A DNA stretch of 64,000 nt from an uncultured Fidelibacterota bacterium (GTDB taxonomy: Bacteria > Fidelibacterota > Marinisomatia > Marinisomatales > Marinisomataceae): NCBI GenBank assembly GCA_902578385.1, contig CACHCR010000002.1, positions 62,001-126,000 on the forward strand, in the 5' to 3' direction. Shown piece after piece: positions 46,963 to 55,626 of this stretch. The position numbers and the translations under genes are program-made. The notes under the pieces were generated by a model, which worked only from the letters and a program-made list of their open reading frames with translations, did not search any database and had not been told where the DNA came from. Position 1 is the stretch's first letter. Every line of letters starts with the position of its first letter.

Positions 46963-47796
46963 ATGAATCTTAAAAATAAACTTGTTCTTATTACAGGAGG
47001 AGCTAAAGGTATAGGTTTAGCTACTGCACAAAGAATTCTAAATGAAGGTGGAAAAGTAATACTTTGGGATTTCAAGGAAGATGATCTAAACACAACTGTT
47101 AACAATTTTAAAGAGCAAGGATTCGATGTTTTTTCACAAATTTGTGATGTAACAAACAAAGAACAAGTTTATAACAATGCAAATATCATTAAGGAAAAAT
47201 TTGGTGGTATTGATATCTTAATTAATAATGCTGGTACTGTTTATACAGGATATATGCTGGATAGAAGTGATGAAGAGCTTGAAAATCTTATTAATGTCAA
47301 TTTCACATCAATGATATATACTATTCGCGCATTTATGCCAGGTATGCTTGAAAAAAACTTTGGACATATTATTAATATTTCTTCAGCATCTTCTATGACT
47401 GGAGCACCTAAGTTAGCAGTATATGCTGCTACTAAATGGGCAGTTGCAGGATTAACTGAATCTTTAAGACTTGAAGTTCAAAAAATGGGTAAACCCGGTG
47501 TAAAATTTTCTTCTATTCACCCCAACTTTCTTAAAAAGGGATTATTTGAAGGAACCAAACTTAATTTATTAGGACAGTTACTAGCTCCAGGGGTAAAAAG
47601 CCATGACGCTGTAGCTAAAGTCATTGTAAATCGTGCAATTAAGCTTGGCTTTCATTCTCCAAAAGTGCCATGGATCATGAACCAGGTTGTTTTACTAAGA
47701 GCTTTATTGCCAAGTTCATTATTAATAAAATTTAGTAGTCTTTATGGTCTATATGATATGATGGATGATTATAAGGGCTATAATGATGGTAGATAA
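46963..47796 (+). CDS. Short-chain dehydrogenase/reductase
   Basis: 277 residues from the ATG at 46963, which begins MNLKNKLVLITGGAKGIGLA; the ORF-track start at 46912 lies inside the PiT gene and is unlikely. TGGAKGIG is the NAD(P)-binding glycine motif, NNAG the structural motif, and S...YAATK the catalytic Ser-Tyr-Lys set (YAATKWAVAGL). The C-terminal extension (VVLLRALLPSSLLIKFSSLYGLYDMMDDYKG) is hydrophobic and may associate with membrane, as in the retinol dehydrogenase-like branch. Substrate unknown. It is 16 bp after the PiT gene. Confidence 0.9.
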   Translation: MNLKNKLVLITGGAKGIGLATAQRILNEGGKVILWDFKEDDLNTTVNNFKEQGFDVFSQICDVTNKEQVYNNANIIKEKFGGIDILINNAGTVYTGYMLDRSDEELENLINVNFTSMIYTIRAFMPGMLEKNFGHIINISSASSMTGAPKLAVYAATKWAVAGLTESLRLEVQKMGKPGVKFSSIHPNFLKKGLFEGTKLNLLGQLLAPGVKSHDAVAKVIVNRAIKLGFHSPKVPWIMNQVVLLRALLPSSLLIKFSSLYGLYDMMDDYKGYNDGR

Positions 47797-47818
47797 TTTT
47801 TTTATAAAGGAATAATGA

Positions 47819-48577
47819 ATGAAATATTATAAAAATCTATGGCTAATTATAGCATTTGCTTTTTCTATGTTTGGTTGCTCTAATCAAGATGCACAATCTT
47901 CTGATGCTGATAAGGAGTTGATGGTAACTTTTGAAGATTCCTTAAGCTACTCTATTGGAGTTAATATTGGAAAAAATTTACCTGAAACAGAATTTAATCA
48001 AGAGCTATTAATTGAAGGTCTTACTGATTATTGGAACCAAGAGGAGCCAAGATTAAATGCAGCTACTAGAAATGAGGTTTTAAGAGCATTTAACATAATG
48101 AATTCACAATTAGAACGTGATAACATGAAGACAATGAGTGAAAGAGCATTGAAGCTTTCAAGAGAAAATAAAATGAAAGGTCAAGAATTCTTAGAAAACA
48201 ACAAAACTGCAGAAGGTGTGAGAGTTTTTAGTAGAAGTCAAATTCAGTATAAGATTATTGCAGAAGGAGAAGGAGCAATTCCTGACTATGACGATGTTGT
48301 CAAGGTACATTATAATGGATATCTTATTGATGGGCATAAGTTTGATAGCAGTTACGATAGAGGAGAGCCAGCTACATTTGGAGTCAGTGCTGTAATTCAA
48401 GGCTGGACAGAGGTTCTTCAAAAAATGAAGGTTGGTTCTAAGTGGGAAGTTTTCATTCCTCAAAATCTTGCTTATGGAACAACTGGAGTTGCTAGCGATC
48501 CTAAAAAGGGAGAGTATGTTATTCCTCCATCATCAACACTTATTTTTGAAATTGAATTATTAGAAATTCTGGATTAA
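47819..48577 (+). CDS. FKBP-type peptidyl-prolyl isomerase lipoprotein
   Basis: 252 residues. Lipoprotein signal peptide with lipobox (AFSMFGC), an N-terminal helical dimerisation region typical of FkpA/Mip proteins (residues ~35-130), and a C-terminal FKBP domain (VHYNGYLIDGHKFDSSYDRGEPATFGVSAVIQGWTEVLQKM, LIFEIELLEI). It folds exported proteins in the periplasm or on the outer membrane. An AAAGG site precedes the ATG. The proximity to exported phosphate-region proteins may be coincidental. The phytase-like gene starts 2 bp after its stop. Confidence 0.93.
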   Translation: MKYYKNLWLIIAFAFSMFGCSNQDAQSSDADKELMVTFEDSLSYSIGVNIGKNLPETEFNQELLIEGLTDYWNQEEPRLNAATRNEVLRAFNIMNSQLERDNMKTMSERALKLSRENKMKGQEFLENNKTAEGVRVFSRSQIQYKIIAEGEGAIPDYDDVVKVHYNGYLIDGHKFDSSYDRGEPATFGVSAVIQGWTEVLQKMKVGSKWEVFIPQNLAYGTTGVASDPKKGEYVIPPSSTLIFEIELLEILD

Positions 48578-48579
48578 AA

Positions 48580-49527
48580 ATGAATTTTAATAAGTTATTT
48601 CTATCATTTATTGCAATCTTAATTTTTAGTTGCAACCCCAGTCATCAAGTTATTGTGTTAGATAATCCAATGTTTGCAACTGATCCTGTAGAAGATGCTG
48701 GAATGGATAGTATAGGATTTTTAATGAGAAAGCATGTCATTGTAGTTACTGTAAAAGATAAAAATGAAATTCATGTTTATAATGCAATGAACGGAGAATT
48801 TAAAAAATCAATTAAAAGGGATAATGCTTTTCCAAACGGAGTTACTACAATTAATGACCAGTTTGTATTGGTTACAGAAAGAGATAATAAACAGGTTGCA
48901 GTCTTTAACTCTTCAATGGATTTTCTTGGAACGTTTGGAAATGATGAGTTGCGTAGTCCATATGGAATTACATTTTATAAACAAGAAGAGGGATTATACA
49001 AAGTCTTAGTTACTGATAGTTACGAGTATAATAATCCTAGAGAAGATAGAATACTCACTTGGGATTTCACAATTGATAATGAAAGTTTTAATGTCAGCTC
49101 TGCTACCGTTTTAGGCAATCCAACTCTATACCAAGTTGAAAGCATTTATGCTGATCAGCATTACCAAACCTTATTAGTTGCAGAAGAGATGCAGGAGCAT
49201 CATAAAGTGATGGCTTTAGATTTAATGACAGGTGAAGTCAAAAAAGAAGATTTAGGTAATTTTAACAGAGGAAATGACCCTGAAGGTATTGCTTTAGTAA
49301 TTAATAAAGATAACAATGGATATTGGATTTGTACTGAGCAAAGTAAAACAGATAATCGTTTTCATTTGTATGATCGCAAAACGTTAGAATATATGAATAC
49401 TATGTACTTAGATAATGTTTCCTACACAGATGGTATTGCTACCGCTTATATGCATGGTAAATGGTTTCTATATGCAGTAGATAATGATGCTAGGGTTGTT
49501 GCATTTGAATTACCAGAAATCAATTAG
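48580..49527 (+). CDS. Beta-propeller phytase-like lipoprotein
   Basis: 315 residues with lipoprotein signal peptide (SFIAILIFSC). The chain aligns by eye with Bacillus-type beta-propeller phytase over its second half: VESIYADQHYQTLLVAEEM matches the TEGMAADDEYGSLYIAEED stretch, and NDPEGIALVINKDNNGYW...HLYDR...TDGIA matches the PDIEGLTIYYAADGKGY...IYERQ...TDGID stretch. Acidic residues that in the Bacillus enzyme bind catalytic calcium are kept at these points. This suggests hydrolysis of phytate or another phosphoester outside the cell. A sugar-lactone type six-blade propeller is the alternative. It is 2 bp after the FKBP gene. Confidence 0.62.
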   Translation: MNFNKLFLSFIAILIFSCNPSHQVIVLDNPMFATDPVEDAGMDSIGFLMRKHVIVVTVKDKNEIHVYNAMNGEFKKSIKRDNAFPNGVTTINDQFVLVTERDNKQVAVFNSSMDFLGTFGNDELRSPYGITFYKQEEGLYKVLVTDSYEYNNPREDRILTWDFTIDNESFNVSSATVLGNPTLYQVESIYADQHYQTLLVAEEMQEHHKVMALDLMTGEVKKEDLGNFNRGNDPEGIALVINKDNNGYWICTEQSKTDNRFHLYDRKTLEYMNTMYLDNVSYTDGIATAYMHGKWFLYAVDNDARVVAFELPEIN

Positions 49528-50394
49528 ATGAACATACTGTATTTTCTAATATTTTTTTTCACTTTTCTTATTATCATATATTTTTTAAGAAATTCAATTA
49601 TTCTAAACATTTACAAGCTACCTTTAATAAGAAAATCTTGGCAGCTTCCCAATATGGATGCACATAGTGTTAATCTAGTTAATAATGATAAACCTGTAGT
49701 TGTTTGTTGTGGAGACAGTATTACTCATGGACATATCGGCTATGATTGGGTGAGTTCCTTACGAGAGAAAGATGATTCTAAGATTTACATAAATGCAGGT
49801 GTAAACGCTGACCTTACATGGAATTTAAATCAAAGAGCTGATGATATCATAAAACATAACCCAGATTATATTACCATATTAATTGGTACAAATGATGCAA
49901 TTGGAAGTCAGCCTGTCAAATTAATTCAAGATTACTATATCCAGACAAAAAATCTTCCTCAAACTCCTTCAATAGATTGGTTTGAAGAACAAATTGAAAT
50001 CTTTGTGGATGAGATTAAAAAAAATACTTCTGCTAAAATTGCAATCACTACACTGCCGTGGTTAGGAGAGCAAGAAGATGCTACTATTATTAATGTCATT
50101 AAGAATCATAATAAGATAATTAAAAGAATTGCTTTGAAATATGATATATCAATTATTGATTTGTTTTCAAAATTCAAAGAAAAAATAAATCATAATGATA
50201 GCGTTCCATACACTACTTCTGAACTTAGAAGATTAAGGGGTCTTAGAGCTGTTATACTTTATTATGTATTTGGCTGGAGTTGGAATAGAATAGGCATGAA
50301 ATATAAGCTTCAACTTCTTTGTGATCATATTCACTTGAATGAAAGAGGTGGAAGCTTAATAGAAAATGAAGTGAAAAGATTCTTGTCTAAATAA
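49528..50394 (+). CDS. SGNH/GDSL hydrolase, membrane anchored
   Basis: 288 residues. One N-terminal hydrophobic helix (YFLIFFFTFLIIIYFL) then an SGNH domain: block I VVCCGDSITHG with the nucleophile Ser, Gly in block II, the Asn in IGTNDAIG (block III) and the catalytic pair DHIHLNERG (block V). Such enzymes hydrolyse esters or thioesters, for example on lipids or acetylated carbohydrates. The gene starts directly after the phytase-like gene with no spacer, so the two may be co-expressed. Substrate not predictable. Confidence 0.88.
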   Translation: MNILYFLIFFFTFLIIIYFLRNSIILNIYKLPLIRKSWQLPNMDAHSVNLVNNDKPVVVCCGDSITHGHIGYDWVSSLREKDDSKIYINAGVNADLTWNLNQRADDIIKHNPDYITILIGTNDAIGSQPVKLIQDYYIQTKNLPQTPSIDWFEEQIEIFVDEIKKNTSAKIAITTLPWLGEQEDATIINVIKNHNKIIKRIALKYDISIIDLFSKFKEKINHNDSVPYTTSELRRLRGLRAVILYYVFGWSWNRIGMKYKLQLLCDHIHLNERGGSLIENEVKRFLSK

Positions 50395-50473
50395 ATTTAG
50401 AATCTCAATCATCGCCCATACTACTTATAATCTGCCATGCAAGAATAATAAATAGTATTTCCATATTTAAAAG

Positions 50474-50755
50474 TTAGTCTAATTCTTTTAATGCCTCAAC
50501 TAATTGATATTCTTTTTCAAATATTTTTTCCATACCACCTTCTTCTTTTAGCAAGATATATCCATAAGATTTTGAACCAATTGCAATTTTATCTCCATAG
50601 CGAGTGTCATACCAATATTGGTCACCTTTACTGTCGATAATTACTTGATATCTACCATTTTGATTTTCTTCATCATGATCATCAAATCCCATTAATAAAA
50701 ACATGTTTACTGTTGCTAATATTCCAATGATAAAACTTTTAATATCTAATTTCAT
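50474..50755 (-). CDS. Small hypothetical protein with signal-anchor-like N-terminus
   Basis: 93 residues on the minus strand. MKLDIKSFIIGILATVNMFLLMGF forms a hydrophobic leader; the rest is a short domain (GRYQVIIDSKGDQYWYDTRYGDKIAIG) ending in a charged helix. A very good Shine-Dalgarno, AAGGAG, precedes the ATG, so the gene is real. Downstream of tRNA-Arg on the same strand, 66 bp away, and possibly in the same transcript. Probably exported or membrane-tethered. No family recognised. Confidence 0.75.
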   Translation of the reverse strand: MKLDIKSFIIGILATVNMFLLMGFDDHDEENQNGRYQVIIDSKGDQYWYDTRYGDKIAIGSKSYGYILLKEEGGMEKIFEKEYQLVEALKELD

Positions 50756-50821
50756 ATTTTTCTCCTTATTAGTTATTGTAAAATTAATGGTTTTAAGAAA
50801 TAAAGGGAGGGAATATTATTG

Positions 50822-50895
50822 TACCCCGGACAGGATTTGAACCTGTGACCTACGGATTAGAAATCCGTTGCTCTATCCAGCTGAGCTACCGGGGC
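50822..50895 (-). tRNA. tRNA-Arg (TCT)
   Basis: 74-nt cloverleaf on the minus strand: acceptor GCCCCGG pairs with CCGGGGT (a G:T wobble at the first pair), D-arm GCTCAGCTGGATAGAGC, anticodon loop TTTCTAA with anticodon TCT, T-arm CAGGTTCAAATCCTG, discriminator A. No encoded CCA. Confidence 0.95.
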
Positions 50896-50951
50896 ATGGG
50901 CCAAATTTAACTAAATAATAAAAATTTTAAAGCTTTTTTGTAAAATTCTTC

Positions 50952-50970
50952 CGACGAGTCCCCGACGAGA
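50952..50970 (+). repeat. Short direct repeat CCGACGAG x2
   Basis: Two copies of CCGACGAG, separated by TCC, in the gap between tRNA-Arg and the 75-residue protein gene. A GC-rich patch in AT-rich surroundings; it may be a regulatory element but could be chance. Confidence 0.35.
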
Positions 50971-50976
50971 AATTTC

Positions 50977-51005
50977 TTGCAAAAAATCTAGTTTAGTATT
51001 AGAAT
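50977..51005 (+). promoter_or_regulatory. Possible sigma-70-like promoter
   Basis: TTGCAA (50977-50982), a 17-bp spacer and TAGAAT (51000-51005) resemble -35/-10 boxes and lie 42 bp before the start of the 75-residue protein. Such matches are common in AT-rich DNA, so low confidence. Confidence 0.35.
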
Positions 51006-51047
51006 ATTGAAATAAGCTTATTCACTAAACTTTTTAAGGAGAATAAA

Positions 51048-51275
51048 ATGGCTGAAAAAGTAAAAACATGTGGTGTTAGTAAAGAAAAAGGCTATCTATA
51101 TTACTTAGGTAAAGATGGTAATGTATGGCGCTCAGGTATGTCAAGAGGCGGATCTGGTGGCGGTAATGCAGAAAAAGTTGCTGACGCAGGCGTAACGCGT
51201 GAAAGTGGTTACCTATACTTCATCGATAAAGACGGTGATGTATCTCGCGCACCTATGGCTAGAGGTAGAGGTTAA
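51048..51275 (+). CDS. 75-residue protein of two tandem repeats
   Basis: Two imperfect copies of one ~33-residue unit: KVKTCGVSKEKGYLYYLGKDGNVWRSGMSRGG and KVADAGVTRESGYLYFIDKDGDVSRAPMARGRG, joined by a Gly/Ser-rich linker and ending in Arg/Gly. The unit has a GYLY(F/Y) core and DG turn, suggestive of a small beta fold. Strong AAGGAG site, own promoter candidate, a strong terminator and GC-richer codon use (CGC, GGC, ATC) point to an abundant product. Proteins of this kind occur in many marine bacteria to my recollection, without known function. No signal peptide. Confidence 0.85.
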   Translation: MAEKVKTCGVSKEKGYLYYLGKDGNVWRSGMSRGGSGGGNAEKVADAGVTRESGYLYFIDKDGDVSRAPMARGRG

Positions 51276-51302
51276 TAAACTTTTATCTTTTTAGGTTTAA
51301 TT

Positions 51303-51334
51303 AAAAAAGGAGCATTTCGATGCTCCTTTTTTTT
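51303..51334 (+). terminator. Bidirectional rho-independent terminator
   Basis: A-run, stem GGAGCAT / ATGCTCC with TTCG loop, then eight T. The A-run/T-run symmetry lets it work on both strands, which suits its place between the 75-residue protein gene and the convergent DUF502 gene, whose stop is at 51333. Confidence 0.93.
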
Positions 51335-51953
51335 ATTTTACTATAGAATTTTTATGACTACCAACAATTCCGCTTGAAACAATCATTCGGAATCCTTCTT
51401 CAACATTAACATCTGCTGGTGTAGTATCTTCTTTGGCTATAATTACAAAATATCCAGAAGTAGGATTAGGTGTTGTTGGTACAAATAAATGGTAGAATTG
51501 CTCGTTAATTTCATTTACAGATTCTCCAGTAACAAATCCTAATGTCCACATTCCTTTTCTAGGATATTCAATATAAACAACTTTTTGGAATGACTCAGTT
51601 TGAGACCCGGATAGTGTTTCAATTATTTGTTTTGTTGTTGCATAAATTGAATCGATTAAAGGAATTTTTTTGAAGATGCCTTCCATCCAGTTTACAACTC
51701 TTTTGCCAAAAACATTTCGTGCTAACGCTCCAACAATTATCAAAGCTAGAAATACAATTAGCAATCCAACCAATGAGCTCAGCAATCCGAAACCAGGGAA
51801 ATTAGCATTAACAAACCTTTCTAATGGTTCAGCAACAGTGCCACCAAGCCAAATTGTGACCTCTAAAGTAACTTGAATTACATAGACAGTCAGAGCTAAT
51901 GGTACAATAGTTGCAATACCTGCTAATAGATTTGATTTAATTTTTTCAATCAT
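51333..51953 (-). CDS. DUF502 family membrane protein
   Basis: 206 residues with two N-terminal membrane segments (LLAGIATIVPLALTVYVIQVTL and LLSSLVGLLIVFLALIIVGALA) followed by a soluble domain with IPLIDSIYATTKQIIETL and FVTGESVNEI..HLFVPTTPNPTSGY. These are typical of DUF502 proteins, a family of unknown function found from bacteria to plants (COV-like proteins). Last in the minus-strand run that starts at tdh, 25 bp after the EamA transporter. Normal length. Confidence 0.9.
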   Translation of the reverse strand: MIEKIKSNLLAGIATIVPLALTVYVIQVTLEVTIWLGGTVAEPLERFVNANFPGFGLLSSLVGLLIVFLALIIVGALARNVFGKRVVNWMEGIFKKIPLIDSIYATTKQIIETLSGSQTESFQKVVYIEYPRKGMWTLGFVTGESVNEINEQFYHLFVPTTPNPTSGYFVIIAKEDTTPADVNVEEGFRMIVSSGIVGSHKNSIVK

Positions 51954-51978
51954 AATTTAATTTATTAAAAAATAGATT

Positions 51979-52860
51979 CTATTTCCTATATATAAGTACA
52001 GAACTGCCAAGAATAAATAAGGTACCTATAATTTCTTTTGTTGATAACACCTCTCCTAAAAAAACCCATCCAAGAAAAATCGCAACAATTGGAGGAAAAA
52101 TTGCAACATATGTTACTTGAGTAACATTTAGATGTTGATATAGCCAAAAATAAATCCCCCAAGATATAAACCCCCCGAAAATAATTAAGTATAACGTTGA
52201 AAGAATAAGTTCATTTGTCCAAATTATAACTGACAGATCTTCTTGAGCAAAAGATGACATCGAAAGCATAACTACACCTGTTAATACTTGGCATACAGCA
52301 TTCATTTGGAATGGGCCAACTTCATCATTATGTTTTTTATATTGAACACTTGGATATGCCGCAATAATAATTACTGTGATTAAAACGATTATAGCGGAAA
52401 AAGATTGAGAAGCTAAGTCAATTTCTTGATTAGTACTCATAATAATAACTCCTAAAAGTCCTGTAAAAAGTGCTGCAATTTTATTTTTATTTAATCTTTC
52501 ATTGGGATCATCTTTTATCATAAAATGAGCCATTAAACTTGTAAATAATGGGAATAAGCCCCATAAAATTGAAGATATGCTTGAATATATATATTGAGTT
52601 GCCCAGTAGGTCATTCCGTAAGATAAACTAAAGTTTAAAAGCCCAAAAGATAGATATAGTTTTATAGCTTGAGGAGTAGTAGGAATTGAAAGCCTCTTAT
52701 AGTATATGTAAAAAAAGAATATAATTCCTGAAAAAAGAAATCTAAGTCCAACTCCATAGAATGGAGGTACTCCAGCATTTAAAGAGATTTTAATAAAATA
52801 CCATGTTGAACCCCAAATCAAGCATAGAGCTATAAAAGGAAATAAAATTTTATTATTCAT
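51979..52860 (-). CDS. EamA/DMT family transporter
   Basis: 293 residues, ten hydrophobic helices in two homologous EamA halves; the first begins LIWGSTWYFIKISLNAGVPPF and the second half has GFISWGIYFWLYQHLNVTQVTYVAIFPPIVAIFLGW, both classical. Drug/metabolite transporter superfamily, probably exporting an amino acid or other metabolite; the substrate is unknown. The start overlaps the secF stop by 1 bp, so it is co-translated with secDF. Confidence 0.92.
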   Translation of the reverse strand: MNNKILFPFIALCLIWGSTWYFIKISLNAGVPPFYGVGLRFLFSGIIFFFYIYYKRLSIPTTPQAIKLYLSFGLLNFSLSYGMTYWATQYIYSSISSILWGLFPLFTSLMAHFMIKDDPNERLNKNKIAALFTGLLGVIIMSTNQEIDLASQSFSAIIVLITVIIIAAYPSVQYKKHNDEVGPFQMNAVCQVLTGVVMLSMSSFAQEDLSVIIWTNELILSTLYLIIFGGFISWGIYFWLYQHLNVTQVTYVAIFPPIVAIFLGWVFLGEVLSTKEIIGTLFILGSSVLIYRK

Positions 52861-53780
52861 TATTTTGAAGATTGATATATGGTTGCAAGCAATGCACTTG
52901 CAATGTAAATACTAGAATATGTACCTACGATAACACCTATCAACATAGTAAATGAAAATGGCCTAATAACTTCTCCGCCATATATAAGCAAAACAATAAT
53001 CACAAATAATGTAGTTAATGAGGTGATTAATGTTCTACTTAAAGATTGATTGATACTTTTATTAATTGTTGATTCAAACATCACAGTACCAGAAGATTTC
53101 ATATTTTCTCTAATTCTATCAAGAATAACAATTGTATCATTTAATGAATAACCCACAATAGTTAAGAATGCAGCAACAGTGCTTAGGGTGATTTCAAAAC
53201 CAGTAAATGAGAAAACACCAAGTGTAATTATAACATCATGAACTAATGCTAAAATAGCTCCAAGAGCAAATCTAAATTCGAATCTTACTGATATATAAAA
53301 AAGAATTAATACTAAAGCAGAAATAACAGACCAAAATGCTTTTCCACTCAATTCTGATCCTACTTTAGGACTTACTGAGCCTAGAGATAGAATGAAATCA
53401 TTTTTATTTTCCGGAACTTTTTCAGTCATAGAATTATAAAGATGATTAATTACTAATTGGCCAAAATTTTCTGGTTCATTATCAAGAGATTTTATTTTAA
53501 TCATTACATCGCTTTCGCTTCCAAAATATTTTATTTCTTCACTACTTAAATCTAAAACACTTTCATTTACTGATACCGATTTAAGAGCACTTCTAATCTC
53601 TTGAATTGAAACATCTTCTGAAAAATTTACTCCAATGGCAGTTCCGCCTTTAAAATCGATTCCGAGATTAACTCCCATTAATAGCATTATAATAGAGCCA
53701 AAAGCTAAGACAGAAGAAAGACCAAATCCAAAGGATTTGAATTTCATAAAATTAATTTTTGTATTTTCCATAAATTTCAT
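52860..53780 (-). CDS. secF: Protein translocase subunit SecF
   Basis: 306 residues with six helices, the first followed by LGIDFKGGTAI, the conserved D-x-x-GG motif, and the RND-type transmembrane core ILVFYISVRFEF...SLNDTIVILDRIRENM. SecDF uses the proton gradient to help pull preproteins through SecYEG. It starts 2 bp after secD. The long N-terminus MKFMENTKINFM has several possible starts; I keep the first. Unlike E. coli, tgt and yajC are not upstream of secDF here; tgt is at 32742. Confidence 0.95.
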   Translation of the reverse strand: MKFMENTKINFMKFKSFGFGLSSVLAFGSIIMLLMGVNLGIDFKGGTAIGVNFSEDVSIQEIRSALKSVSVNESVLDLSSEEIKYFGSESDVMIKIKSLDNEPENFGQLVINHLYNSMTEKVPENKNDFILSLGSVSPKVGSELSGKAFWSVISALVLILFYISVRFEFRFALGAILALVHDVIITLGVFSFTGFEITLSTVAAFLTIVGYSLNDTIVILDRIRENMKSSGTVMFESTINKSINQSLSRTLITSLTTLFVIIVLLIYGGEVIRPFSFTMLIGVIVGTYSSIYIASALLATIYQSSK

Positions 53781-53782
53781 AA

Positions 53783-55582
53783 TTATATACTGAGTTTTTC
53801 AACATTCTTTCTTGTCGTTATAAAGTCAAAAACAAATCTTGTAACAATAATTGCAGTAAACATACTTACAATAATTCCCCAGAATAATACAGTTGCAAAA
53901 CCTTTTATAGGTCCACTTCCATATTGGTATAAAACTGCAGCAGCTATTCCTGTAGTTAAATTTGCATCTACAATTGTTCTAATGGCTCTTTCATATCCCG
54001 AATCAATCGCTGATCTTACAGATTTACCATTACGCAATTCTTCCTTAATTCTTTCAAAAATAATAACATTAGCATCAACAGACATTCCTACTGTCAAAAT
54101 TAATCCCGCTATACCAGGTAGAGTTAACGTAGCTTCAAGTAACGCAAGAACACCTAATAACAAAATTAAAGTCCATAAAACTGAAAAACTTGCAATTAAG
54201 CCTGATAGTTTATAAAAGAGAACTATAAATAAAACAACAAGCAATAAACCGATTGCCATTGATAATGTTCCTTTACTAATTGAATCAGCCCCCAATGAAG
54301 CACCTACGGTTCTTTCCTCTGCGATTGTAACAGGTACTGGTAATGCTCCTGCTCTTAATACAATAGCAATATCCTCTGCTTCTTCAATAGAATCTAATCC
54401 CTCAATTACTGTACCACCGCCAAATATTTGACCTCTAATAACAGGTGCCATATGAACCTTTCTATCTAAAACTATTGCAATTCTATTATTAATATTAGCA
54501 CCAGTAATTCTAGCCCACTCTCTTGAACCTTCACTGTTCATTTCTACTTCAACAACCGCTTGACCTGCAGTGACTCCTGCTTGACTTAATCTCATTTGAG
54601 CGTCTTCAATAACTCCGCCAGTTAGCTCAGCATTATTAAATAAATGATATAAAGTATAAAATTCTTCTTCTTCACCAATTTCATTAATTAGCTTAATAGA
54701 AGAATCACTTGTTAGAATAGTACTATTAGTTGCTTCCAATATTTGTTTTACATTATCCTGAGCTAAAATTTCTTTCATAGAACCAAGATTCTCTGAAGAT
54801 ATAGCCAAGTTTCCTCCTACTGAAATTAATAAAGATGAAAACCCGAGATTTGAAGAAGTATTAGAATCAAAAAGTTCATTAATTTCACTGTCTTCATCAA
54901 TACTATTTTTGGATGTTGAAGAAGCGGCAATACTATCAATCTGTCTAATCATTGCATTAGTACTTTCAACATCTTTTACAATCATTAATTCTAAAAGCGC
55001 TGTACTTTGAAGAAGATCCCTAGCTCTTTCAGAATCTTCGATTCCAGCTAACTCAACAATAACCCTATTATTTCCTTGTTTTTGTATTGTTGGTTCGGCT
55101 ACTCCAAATTGATCAACACGATTTTGAATGATTTCAATTACTCTTTTAATTGAATCTTCAGATTGTAAGGAGAGTTGAGTAATTATTTGGTCTTTGGTTT
55201 TACCATAGTTAATAAAATATCTAGGTAATTTTAAATTCTTATCATCAGCAATATTTTCAAAAACTGTAAAAAAGTCACTTGATGAATTATTATACTCAAT
55301 TTTTAACTCATCAAGAAAGTCATCAAAATTATTATCTTTATTTTTAGCAAGATTGTCTATTAGCTGAGGAAGATCAACCTCAAGAACAATATAAATTCCA
55401 CCTTTCAAATCTAATCCTTGTTTTAGGCTTCTAGATTCAAAGTAATCTTTTTGTTCAGATGATAGATTGGATATACTTTCGTCATCCATCATTGCATATC
55501 GTATAGATGGAAGTAGTGCATAAATACCTAATCCGAATACAAATAATATTGTTAATAATCTATTTCTAATTGAACTATTCAT
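53783..55582 (-). CDS. secD: Protein translocase subunit SecD
   Basis: 599 residues: first helix, then the periplasmic P1 domain opening LKQGLDLKGGIYIVLEVDLPQ (D-LKGG motif), RVDQFGVAEPTIQKQGNNRVIVEL, and five C-terminal helices with NVIIFERIKEELRNGKSVRSAID. Works with SecF as a proton-driven aid to Sec translocation. Somewhat longer between the P1 parts (a serine-rich stretch SSTSKNSIDEDSEINEL), which looks like a lineage-specific insertion. It is 44 bp behind kbl in the minus-strand run. Confidence 0.95.
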   Translation of the reverse strand: MNSSIRNRLLTILFVFGLGIYALLPSIRYAMMDDESISNLSSEQKDYFESRSLKQGLDLKGGIYIVLEVDLPQLIDNLAKNKDNNFDDFLDELKIEYNNSSSDFFTVFENIADDKNLKLPRYFINYGKTKDQIITQLSLQSEDSIKRVIEIIQNRVDQFGVAEPTIQKQGNNRVIVELAGIEDSERARDLLQSTALLELMIVKDVESTNAMIRQIDSIAASSTSKNSIDEDSEINELFDSNTSSNLGFSSLLISVGGNLAISSENLGSMKEILAQDNVKQILEATNSTILTSDSSIKLINEIGEEEEFYTLYHLFNNAELTGGVIEDAQMRLSQAGVTAGQAVVEVEMNSEGSREWARITGANINNRIAIVLDRKVHMAPVIRGQIFGGGTVIEGLDSIEEAEDIAIVLRAGALPVPVTIAEERTVGASLGADSISKGTLSMAIGLLLVVLFIVLFYKLSGLIASFSVLWTLILLLGVLALLEATLTLPGIAGLILTVGMSVDANVIIFERIKEELRNGKSVRSAIDSGYERAIRTIVDANLTTGIAAAVLYQYGSGPIKGFATVLFWGIIVSMFTAIIVTRFVFDFITTRKNVEKLSI

Positions 55583-55626
55583 AAGTGAGTGAATTTAATA
55601 CATTAACATGCTTTTTCACTATTTTT

